Origin: Antedon mediterranea
Lineage: Eukaryota > Echinodermata > Crinoidea > Comatulida > Antedonidae
Assembly: GCF_964355755.1 (NCBI RefSeq)
Contig: NC_092679.1
Span: 17,784,932 to 17,848,931, forward strand
Direction: 5' to 3'
DNA length: 64,000 nucleotides
Shown here: positions 1 through 12,200 of the stretch, piece after piece
Layout of the letters: each line of letters starts with the position of its first letter
Numbering within the stretch: the stretch's first letter is position 1
Notes under the pieces: generated by a model
Database searches by the model: none
What the model was told of the DNA's origin: nothing
The model's input: the letters and a program-made list of their open reading frames with translations, nothing else
Made by a program: the position numbers and the translations under genes

Positions 1-273
1 AGTGCACCTATATTGAAGATAAAGATAACTCAAGATTTAATTGGCTTTCTTAAATAAAAACATACAACTTTGTTTGTATCCATCCAAAATTTAAAACTCA
101 TGTCCTCACCCATGGTGTTCAATATTCTGTATTGTAGAAAAAGTTTCTTGAATACACAAAACAATGCAGGTCTTTAGAATATTTTTTTGATATTAAATTC
201 TGGTTGAGAGTAGAACCTGACGGATTCAGAATTCAACGAACACCATTTGATGATAATTTTACTTTATTTGCAG

Positions 274-3200
274 ATTAAAAGAAAAAGAATCAATAATTAC
301 TGATCTTCAAGAAAAAGTTGGTTCCAGTCAATCCGAACTTGAAAAGCTTAAGGCAGAGGTAGATAAGCAGAAGAAAAAAAATGATGTAAGTAATATATAT
401 TTAATTTTGTTAACATGAAGGCAAATAATGAATTTTGTTAACATGAAGGCAAATAAAAAATCATAAAAAATGAAGGGCTTTTGAATACGTTTACTGTACT
501 GACTGAAGTAAAGCCATTCCCATTTAACATGAAATATAGCCAAGACAACCCATTTACAATCACCTCACTAAACTCATAGCCAGCCTGAATCTCCGTCAAT
601 CAATGTTCTCGTTATTTTATGTTGTTTAAAGCTCTGTCTACACTATCAAACTAGTTTGACAAAAAAGGTGTGATGTGCCCAAATATGGTAGTGATATGAT
701 GTCATCGTGTCCATATATCGGCACATCACATTTTCACTTAATGTTTGATAGTTTTAGACAGAACTTAATGTTGTTATAATTGTCATCATTATTAACAAAC
801 ATGAATAAGTATATATTATTAGTACTTTTAATAATAGTTTAATTATTGGTATGTATGAAAGGGTGTACAATACAAACAGTTTTAGTAGGAAACAATCGCC
901 CTTTCTTCTGTATTCTATGCCTAGGCCCTACGAGATAAAAACTGGAAGGCAATGAATGCCATCTCAGCTTCAGAAAAAGCCTGCGAGGAGAAAGTGTCCC
1001 AGGGACTAAAGGATCTTAAGGTAGCTTGTAACATTGTTAATATTGAAAAATGTTATGTAAATTTTGTGGCATGTTGGGTGGAGTAATGTTTTTATTATAT
1101 TTATGAATATCATAATTATTGCACAAGGTTCATAAGTAACAATGTTCTTAATGTTTATTTACTATTATTACTATAAAGATTTTCGTTGATTTCTTCTCAA
1201 TTTGCATTTAGATTTTTGTTTTTAATTTTCTGTTCATGGGAAAATATCATTACCACATATAAAAAAAATCTCTGAATTTCACAATCCATGTGCCGTATTT
1301 CAAATTTGTTAGAAAGTCAACGAGCAGAAAGATTACACATTTTATTTTGTTATACAAGTGTCATTTTTACACCTCAACTTGAACTGCGAGGCTGCGAAAT
1401 TTTCCACTTTCTATATGTTACATTTAATGTTGATAAAGTTTGCACAGAGAATCTTGGACATACGTTGTGGCGTATGGATTGTGAAATAGGAGAACAGCAC
1501 TGGTTCATAGCAATTGATAATATTAAACTACAATATATCCTCGAGTATAATCGATTATGATTATATTGCTAGTAGGTCTATCCCATATTTGGGCTTGCCT
1601 GTCACACGCTTTGCTAGTTTGGCTGTAGTGCTCTTTCCAATATTTTTCAATTTGTTATTATATAGTATATAATTTTCTTAATTTTTGGCTGAAAAAATAA
1701 GAGTTTGAATAAACAAATTTGAAAAAGAAGTCTTTTTGCTACAGTATGAATGTTTGTATATAAAAACTGTACTGCAGATGCTATCATAAATAATGTACTG
1801 TAAGTGTGCCACACTTTCCTCCAAGATATTCACAGGAGAGCTATAAACGAGTATTAAAATCACAACTAAATCCATAAGACTCGTTCTAGATTCTATAACG
1901 TTCGTTTCAACACTTTTAATGTTTTCTATATTGCGAATTATTTATTAGCAATAAAGAAAAAATTTATCCAAATATCACACTTTATTTTTTGCTAATGCTT
2001 TTTCTTCCAAGAATTTGACATGCCGGCAGCCCAACTAATTTATAACGTGTCTGATGTTTTGAAATGATACGATACCATTGATATTCTCAGTGGTCTTGTG
2101 TTTACTGGCTATATCATGCTGGGCAACGTTTAATTTAAATGCATATTTTTAATGTTGAAATAGAAATAAGGCTATAGTCCTATTAAATTTGTAAACTGTT
2201 AAATATTACCCTGTTTTTTAACTTATGAATATAATTTTATTTTATTATAATTACATGTACAGTAGTTGCAGTCATTACATGTTTTTATGTGTTCTCGCTT
2301 TTGGAAGGATGTGTCGATTAATATTAATTTATTTATTAATTGGTGTTTCATATAGTCTGAAAAATAATAATAATTCACTTAATAGTTTAAAATATATTTT
2401 TATTCATAAATACAGTAGAACCTCTATTTTAAAGGGACAATTTTGAAACTAAAAAAGTGTCCCCTTAATAAAGTAGCTGTCTCTCCTGCATATTGGTTGA
2501 CTGTAGTGGTAACAAATATATTTAATGTCATTGCTTATACATGATAAACATTTACATTCTGCTCTTTGATTTCATGGGAAAGTGAAGGATTCTACTGTAG
2601 TTTAACATTTGTTCCAAAGGCATTTCTCTTGCTTAAAGATGTATTGTCCCCCTGAAAAAATAATTTTTTACATTTTTTTGTTGAATATGCCATTTTATTG
2701 TTACATAATAGTTATCCACTTTGACCAAAAATTGAATTGGAAAAAGAATTATTTACCTGAAAAAACTGTAATTTAAAGCAAAATATAGTAAATACTAAAA
2801 TTGGCTACCAGCCAATGGGTTTTTAATTGAATTTGACCTTTTATTTTGTCATTTTATATGAGAAAACATTATTTTTGTTGGTTTTTTTTTCACGGAAGGG
2901 ATTAACTTTATTAAAACTACAAAATAACCTATTCAAAGTCTGATTTATTTTCTTTCAAAACATTTTTCTTCAAGAAATATATTGTTGTATCTAAATTCCT
3001 TACTGTGCTTATTTTTCTTTTTTTTAATTCAAAAATTAATAAACAAACAGTTATTTGGGATAATCCTTTTTTGTTAAAATTTGTACCCAAATCAATTAAT
3101 ATTTAACGTAGTGGCTAAACGTTTACTAACAATTTATCTGTAGTATTTTAAAAAATTGATTTGATTATAAGATATCATCACTCGCATCATTTCTGGTGTT

Positions 3201-6200
3201 ATTTTACTTTTTCAGGATCAACTGTCCAGTGCTGTGACAACAGAACAAGCAAGTGCTAGAAACACTCTGAAGAATCTCTTCCCAGATGTAGCAATAGATT
3301 CTAAACTTGTAAGTATGTTTAATCAGAACAATAAAATAAAGTAGTTTTACTTTACTGGTTAAATCTATCTCTGCTAGCTAACTCTTTCACACTGCCTCTG
3401 GATAGTATCCAGAGTCATATATTGATGGTAAGCCCAAAAATAGAATATTTTAACCAGTATTTGCATTGCATTTCCAGTTTTTGATTAGCCTGTCTGTAGA
3501 TTAATTAACCAGTTTGTTTAATAATTAATTAGTCTTCTTGGAAGGAATATAAACCATAGGTCCAGTGTACACAACTAGCTCATGTGTATTTCAAAGAACC
3601 TAGTACATTTTTTGAGACGAGTAAGAGGTACCCTGGTGTACTAGTACATCACAGCCACTGATCATAACTGAGCCCTCTAAGAGAGTCTTTGACTTAAGGG
3701 GTCACCCTGTATAAAAAAAATATTTCAATGATGATGTAATACTATATGTATACAGTAATATATAACTTAAAATAACTAAAAACGGTAAAGTTGAAGAAAT
3801 GAGAAAAATCCACGCCAACCATTATTCAAACTCTTTTGTTTCAATGTTTAGCCTCATTCTGAGTGGCTAACTGCATTTGAACTACAAGCTAAAGATTCAC
3901 TTAGTAACACAGTTGAAGAAAGCAACCAATCAAAAACTGTAAGTTTTTAATATTTTATTGGATTTTATTGGCTTTAAAAGGTCTCCTAAAAGCATGCTCA
4001 CAAGCTAGTGAGTGTTGTGATAGCTTCACAGTGCTGATTGATTCACACATTTGCGTGAAGTCATGCTTCATTGCATTTTATTCTTTTGTAGTAATAATTA
4101 CCTATACCTTAAATCCTTGATCGCACTGGACTTAATTTGATAAAAATCAAATTAACCTAGTTGCCAGTTAAAGTGACTAAGGAAAGTCCAATTCAAACAC
4201 TGGCTACAATTCCCACAGTGGTTAACTATCTGTATATAATTATTTACGTTAAACCAACGTAATGTAAAAAATTGTTTACAGATTAATATTTTTTAACCAG
4301 ATGATTTTTCGAAGACCACAGGATTAAATTAAGTCCAATAGTTACTTTTACCGACCACTGCATGCCCAGTAAAACTTACCATGGTCTCTGTAAAACTAAC
4401 CACGCGGCTGAAAGTTTATGTTAACACATGCGAGTCAATCGTTGTTTTTAACATCAGTTAAATTTTGCGTGAAAATATCCAAGTGTGAACTTTGGTCAAA
4501 TCATCCAATGACATTTGGTTAAGTTACCGTGGTTAAATTTACTATTTTCCAGTGTGAACAAGGCTTTACATGCACCATCCTTAATTATCATTTGTTTTTA
4601 ATTTCTTGCAGATCGATAGTCTTAATATTCAATTATCAACTGCAGCGAATGAAAAGACACAATTAGCTTCTCAGTGTCAACATTATAAGAAAGTCTTAGC
4701 TGATACGGTAAGCATCTTGGTGCACTAGCAAGAGGTTACATAAATTGGGTGTAAGGAATATTGACTGTTAGCCCCACGCAGTACTACATCCAAGCTGCAT
4801 CCAAAATTACGCCTCTACCACAAAAACAAACTATATGAGGCCAAGAATTGTGGACAATCTATAGTTTTTATATTTAATTTATGATTATTTATATAAACTA
4901 AAATGATACAGGTCACAGTTACAGTCATTAGATTTCTGTACCGTCCTAGCATCTAAAGCTCTGTCTAAAGTATCAAACTTTATGTGACCAAAAAATATGA
5001 TGTGCCCATATATAGACATAATGGGCATATCACTATCATATTTGATAGTGTAGACAGAGCTCAAGTTTATTGTTTCACACAATACAATACAATATGATAA
5101 TACAGAAACATAAATTAATAAATACAATTGTGTGAGGAGGAGGACGCATTAAGCCAAGGCTTTAAGTTTGGTCCTCCAGAGCTTTAGTCTCTGTTGTATT
5201 TATTATTCTTTTGTTTATTTCATGTTTTTCTCATGATGATTTGATTTGCAGTAAGAGATAACAAACATTCATTCTGACACCTTTTTAATTAATTTGAACT
5301 TCAGGAGAAAATTCTAAATCAGCTGCAAGCATCTGTCCAATCAGAAGAGAGTAAATGGCACGAGAAGTTAACTGTTGCTGAAACAGAACTTAATCAGGTA
5401 AGAACACATGAATACTTGACATAATTTACGCCCGTATTCTTAAACCGGACTTTAGTCGTAGTTCGAGCTAAAACTAAAAAAATGACGTCATTTTAATTCA
5501 TAAACCGAATTTTAACTAAATCGCTGACTAATTCAGGCCAACCTCGACTAAATCTAGATGGATTTTGATCGATTTTTTTAGTCCTGGAGGGGGCAGGCTA
5601 AATGGTCGACTAAATGGTTTTTAAACGATGTTTATGAAAAACGTAACAGTCATTGAGTTGTTATATTGGCCAGATATTGAAGAATGAAATATCTATATTT
5701 ATATTAGCTTAATTAAATATACATTGGTATAAGTTATAATAATGAAAATCATCTTTATTTACAACTGTATACAAATTACATTATTTTCTTCGCGCAAGTC
5801 CGACTTGAACTACGTCACGCCATAGCGACAATGACAGATGCGGAAATTCACCACGCCATGGAATGTTTAGGGGGCCTAGCGCTTTCTTGTCACGCTATGA
5901 AGTGCGTGGTTCGTCGCGATCATACTGGGGGTCTAGAAAATATAAAAGTTACCGTACCGCCATGGTTCCTAAATATATTTTAAAGATTTTGTTTGTTGTT
6001 AATCAAAAGTACTTCACTGTTAAATTAATACTGAGCTTGTTCTAATAATTAACGATTAAAATTATTTTTCATGTATAGTCCTGATGCGTAAAAAGTGTTG
6101 TAAGAAAATGGAAAGTGATATCAATGCGCTAAATTTCGTCTGCTCATCAAATACTCTCTTGTCATTGGCCAATGTATAGCCTTTATTACCCAGACGTGTG

Positions 6201-9200
6201 CAACTCGACTAAAAGCTCGACTTCATTAAGTCGAACTGCAAACTTCGACTACTTCGTTTTTGAATCAAATTTGAAGTAATAGCTCGAACTAAGACTTTTT
6301 CAAGTCGAACTTCGAACTACGACTAAACTCCGGTTTAAGAATACGGGCGTTAGTTTTTCTTGTTGTGACTGTTAATATATTTAGTTCTGCTTGTTTGTTT
6401 ACAATCTCAATGTTAGATGTTTTTATTTTGTGATATGATAGAATATCAAATTTAAGACCATGGTTTCCAAAAGAAATATATTTTTGCTTATCCCAAAGTG
6501 TTGGTGTTACCTCTGCACCCATACTATTCAATTTATAATATTATTGATACCAAATGTTCTTGTATGGACCTCCTTACCCAGTACACCCAGATGTTCCCAC
6601 ATTTCTACCCCTTCTCTATTGTAAATATGTGGTAGTATTTATTGCATGTACCTAAAAGTAGCATGGATATGGAGTGTTTAAACTATGATGTTAACCTTCT
6701 ATCTTGATTGAAATATATATTTATACTGGGTAACCTCTTCAGTCAGAGACTGGTCTCCCAGAGGGCCCAGTTGGTGATCAGTGGCTGGGATGTACTAATA
6801 CACCGGGGTAACCCCCTACTCGTCTCGAAAGATGTACTAGGTTCTTTAAAGTGCACACAAGCTAGATGTGTACACTGGACCTACGGTTTATAGTCCTTAT
6901 CCGAGAAGACTCGTTCTACCACCAGAACCATGGAGTGAGTGAGGCTAGAACCCATGCCGATGTTATGGCTACGTAATTACGGTTCCACTGTCTTAACCGC
7001 TCGGTCACTCACTCGCACATCTTGACTTACAATCCCTGCAATTTCATTTATGCAAACTTTGTAGAAGTTCTTCTCACAAATTAAATGCCTGTTGATTTAT
7101 GTTAAATTTAAAGCTCTATCAAACTAGTTCGGCAAAAAAAGTGTGCCCAAGTATGGTAGTGGTATGACATCATCCTGTCCATATATGGGCACGTCACATT
7201 TTTTTGTCACATAAAGTTTGATAGTGTAGACAGAGATTAAAGATGTGTGTGCATTTGTGTTTGTACAAAAAGGGATAAATAAGGGTTATCGCAAATTGCA
7301 TGAGCGATGCATAATGGGAAGGGTGTTGGAAGCAATAGCGCAACTACCAGTATATAAAGTTTGTATTATACTGTGGCGCTATTTCTTCCAAACCCTACCC
7401 ATCATGCATTCTGCAATTACGTTTCTCACGAAATCAAGGTATTTGCGATAAACCTTATGATATAAGGTTAATATTATGGCTTGTAATGTGTTGTTAGCAT
7501 GTAGCATGATTGTAATATTCTTACAGACAAAAGCCGAACTTGCCTCATTAACAGACGAGATTGAGACAGCTCAACAGGTAAGGGATAGTAAACAAATACT
7601 ATACAAAAAAATGCATGGATATTTTTAAGATGATCCCATTTGATTTTTAATTGATAACCATAGCACAATTGTATATGTTAGTTAATCATTTTACAGTGAT
7701 GTAGCTACAACAAGAGATCTTTAAATAGTGGTGAGAAATATAATGTTTGCGGCTGCTGTTGTGCTTGTGGAAAATTAGACCTACTCTATAATAATATTTT
7801 TAGAGTGTCTGTGAATAGTGATGTCCAAAGCAAGGGATTCCATTGTATAGAATTTATATTAAATTTGGAGACATATGACATATGTAGTGTGAATTAAAAT
7901 TGTTACATTATTTTATTTATCCATGGTTAAAATTTTCATAAACAGTACTTTGTCGAGGCATTTGTTTTTGGTTGAAAGGATGTTTTTAAAGCTTGAGTCT
8001 TGTTAGTATAGCTGTGTTGTAGAGTAGGTGAAAGTACCCTTTATGTGGGCTAAATAAAAATATTGAATGCCCAATTGTATCCTAATAATTATTGTTATAA
8101 ATCCTCTCGACATTTGTCAAAAAACCATTAATCCACTAAATAGTTGCGTGAACAAGCCGATAAGAACGAACAGTTAAACCAGGGATTGCTATGCGAATTG
8201 AAGGCATCTCAAGAAATTATCCAAGAACTCTCACAAGAGGTAATATCCGTGTCAAATGCAAATGATAGTACCAACAATGTTTTAGCCGAAGTGCAAAAAC
8301 AACTTGCGCAGGTTAAGACTGATTTTGATACTGCTAATCAAGAGTCGGTTGACAAGTTAAATGGAGAAATAGACAATGTAAGTATGCGCGTATTGCCGCC
8401 CCGTTCACAAAAAAAGCGATCAATTTGTGCATTGGTGTTTTTAGGTACATTTCACACAGCTTAACCTCTGATTGACCTAACTGGCACTGGTAGATTTGAA
8501 ATGTTTTTGGGAATTTAGTTGTTGGTGGAGAGTTGTATTGGCTTGCGTAGGTAGAATTACACAATTTTCTTTTTGCACCATAGGTTAATATTTAGATATA
8601 CAACTAGTGTTATGGCATTTTAATCTGGGTTGCAGTTTACATAATCTTTGGAAGGTTGTGGTATTTGATGGAACATGTTGAGGCAGGAGAACATAGCAAA
8701 AATTCATGGGCTACAAAAAACTCCCAAAACAATACAACCAGAAAACTTAAATTTTTTCTTAACATATTTTTTCCAAGTCCAAATGCTTTTTTAAATTCAA
8801 TTAAAAGCAGAAAATGTTGAGCAAGTCCAGAGATTTCTGGTTTTTAGCAAGTTTACAGTGTAATTGAGCTTTAGTCATCATAGTTCATTCCATTTTAATA
8901 TAATTTGTAAAAGTATTATAATTATTAATAATCATAATTATCACTAGAAACTAGTAGTAGTACTAGTACACATAAAGCACAGCACATTATGATCCTAATA
9001 ATTCATTGTTATATATTGTAAGTTCAAAATCACCATAACAATAGTAAGTTGCACGGTCATTGCTTCTTAGCGTACAGGTAATAGAGGTTTGTATTTATAT
9101 GTTTTCAAACTATATATATTATATATTGCATTCATTTCACTTCTTAGCATATAGGTAACAGAGGTTTGTATTTTCATTCATCTAATATTTAAATGTTTTG

Positions 9201-12200
9201 CATGTTTTTATTTTAGATTGAATTAACTTATGTCATTACATTTTATTCATATATTTGATGAACAAATAATGTCATACTAATACACACTCCTACTCCTACT
9301 CCTACTATATAAACTTTATTTAGACACAAGACTGATGTGCAGTACAACTCATTCAATCAATATTGATTGTTTTTACACAAGTTCGTGATACTGTATTACA
9401 AAAAAAAAATCAACACCATATAAATACGACAGAAACGAAAAAATTGAAATTGAAAAGAAACAAAATTACAGCAGAATCCCCTTCATCAGACACCTCTATT
9501 TAGGGTACACCATACCGGTACTTCTCGTGTAAACGGAAACCCTTATCGAAGTGTATAATTTATGGGGATTCTACTGTAATACATAATAAATCTTTTTGAT
9601 TTCATTTACCTTAAAATAAATTCACCAGTGGAAGCTTTAAGTTTATTTAACCCATGTATTTACATCTACCGTATACCGTATTCTCAGGTATAATCCCACT
9701 TCAGATCTAATCTCACCCCTACCTGCTTTATATCCCAGGGTATAGTCCCAGTATTATATCGACTTTCGGTCTGGATGTAGGCTTCTCTCTCTTCAGTTCA
9801 GTTTTTACAAGAAACTCTTAACAATCATTTTTTCCATGAATGAGTGTTTCCCCGGGTATAGTCCCAACACCAAATTCAGCCATATTTTGTGTTCTAGAGG
9901 GGTGCGATTATACCAGAGGATATACGGTATATGGTGATGTATCAATCATATTGTGAACCCCAGGTTTTTAGGTAGCTTTATGATGTGGTTTACTACTTCA
10001 TATCAAAATCAAATTACTTAATGAATGAATGATGGTTGCACAAATAATGTCAATTAGTGACCTGGTGTAAATAAGTAAGCAGTAAAACCCCACAATTGGG
10101 AAATTCAGTTTCAGATTTTATTTCACACATAAATATAACACAATACATACATTTTTTTAAATATAAATGATAAAAAAATGTGTGTGGAGATTGCATTAAG
10201 CCAATTTGGCTTTAGGTCTGAACCTCCAAAAATTCCTATTTAGGGGCCAGCCCTATAAGAGGAAAATTTCCCATGAATTGAGAGGAGCATTTTTGTTTTA
10301 ACCCCTGTATTTAAATTTTTATTTTTTTTTTTCAGTTGAAAACTAAACTCGCCAATGAGCAAGAAAAGTGTAAGAAATTGTCAAATGACCTCTCAAAGGC
10401 ATCAACCTCAGCACCAAACAACCAACTCACAGAGGAGTTAGACAGAGCTAAAGAAGCCGAAGCTGTGTCGAAGAAAAAACTATCTGAAGTAACGGCTGAA
10501 TTGGAAGCAGCGCGTAAGGTGTCCGACGAGACTGCTAAATGTGTAGAACAACTCAAGAAAGATCTGGAAGCAGCCAAGCTTGCATTAGAAACTGCCAATG
10601 AACAGAAGGGCAGCCCAGGAGATGACCTAGAGGTCGTTACAAAGGTATACAAGACGTTAGGAATCCTATTGGTATATTTAACCCTTTGTGTTACCACTAA
10701 ATTTTCATTCAATTCTAGAAAAATGTAATCACGTTTATGAAAAGAAAAACGTACTCGCCTTCTAATAATTAAATTAAATAATGTGACAATAGCATTTTTT
10801 TTTCCTTTTTTAAAGGAATTACAAGAAACAAAAACAGCATTACAGAAGGAGAAAAGCATGACAAAGGAGCTGGGAACAGCTGCAGCCAAACTGCAGAACA
10901 TGTTGAAGAAAAATCAGACACTTTTGTCAGCTGAAAGAGAGGTTACCAAAGATCTTAAGGCCAAGCTAGGCCAGCTGGATGTAAGTCATTGATATTAATA
11001 TTGCAGTAGGTCTTTACAGGTAGCTTTCCATAACTGTTCCCTCTCAAACAAATGCCTTTTTAGTTTAAGAAGAGGGTGTCAATCCAAACTCCTGAAGTAT
11101 GTAGGTTTATTGTTCCTGATGAAACAGAAGATAAGTACACTGCCTGCCTTAATTGTCATTTATTGCAATTCATTTTAATTTGTCACATTTCAGATAATAA
11201 TAAAATGAACCTTTTTACAGTTTTCACAATAGTTTTGTTAGAATAAATATGGTCACAAAATATGGATATTGGCAATGTTTATATTTTTAAACCAATTGTC
11301 ATCTTTTAGCTAATTAATTCAAAGTTTCATTGTCATTTTCAACGTTGCTACTCTATTAAGTTAATGTTGAAAAAACATTCAACTTTGACCTGTTTTTCAT
11401 GTTTCATAGTGATATTTGTTTTGCTTTGCAATTGTCAGTAGTTTTGGTGTTCTCACTAACAATGTGTTGTGCATGTGTGGTGTTTGTTAATTCAAAGTTG
11501 CGTTAAATATTGCAGTGTTTTTCTGTTAGCTTCATATATGTTGTAAGTTTGCAATATTATTATTATTATTACAGTACAGTATAAATTGGTAATACTGTAA
11601 TGAAATATTTATGACTTTCTCATCATTTCTTTTGGCAACGTTTGTACTTTGAATTACTTGTTTATTAACTGGCTGTTTGGGTTTTCACTGCCACTGATGT
11701 GGACGAGAACAGTGCCATAATCATTGGTACTGGTCTGTACATTTTAGCCAAATTTACTTAATATAATGAGTAGGAAAATGGACATGGATTTTGACCTGTT
11801 GTAGATTGAGTTAGTGTATAATGTGATGGTAAATATTAATGTGTGTGGATTGTGTTATTTATGAAGTTTGGTATACCCCAATGTTTGTGAATTCTAACAT
11901 CTTTGCCATATTGAAATAAAGACCCCAAAAAACATAGTATATTTAAAAGACCAATGTCTACGCAGTAAAAACATCTGTAGTGTTAAATTAATATTTTTTA
12001 TATAGTCCTTTTTTTAGAAATTATTGAAGCTCACATGGGATTAATAATTTGTACTATTGAATAGACACATTGGTGAAATAAACATTTCACAGATGCAAAA
12101 CTAACACAAATTTGTTTATAATTAATCAACACTAAATCAATGGTTTCTTTTCTTACTAAGTTTTCATTTTCACAATAATATCGCATTAAAACCTTTATAC

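Larger units (their letters stand above)
8378..10335. other. RRBP1 intron of ~2 kb: repeats only
   Basis: No exon-like stretch. It contains a (CTCCTA)n microsatellite at about 9280-9306, a pogo-like MITE (9469-9576) and a 266-bp family E element (9667-9932). The rest is AT-rich with no recognised structure. Confidence 0.6.

Noticed and set aside
1288-1560. 90-codon open frame in the first large RRBP1 intron
   Set aside because: It overlaps a foldback element, has no recognisable domain and no splice-compatible context with the neighbouring exons.
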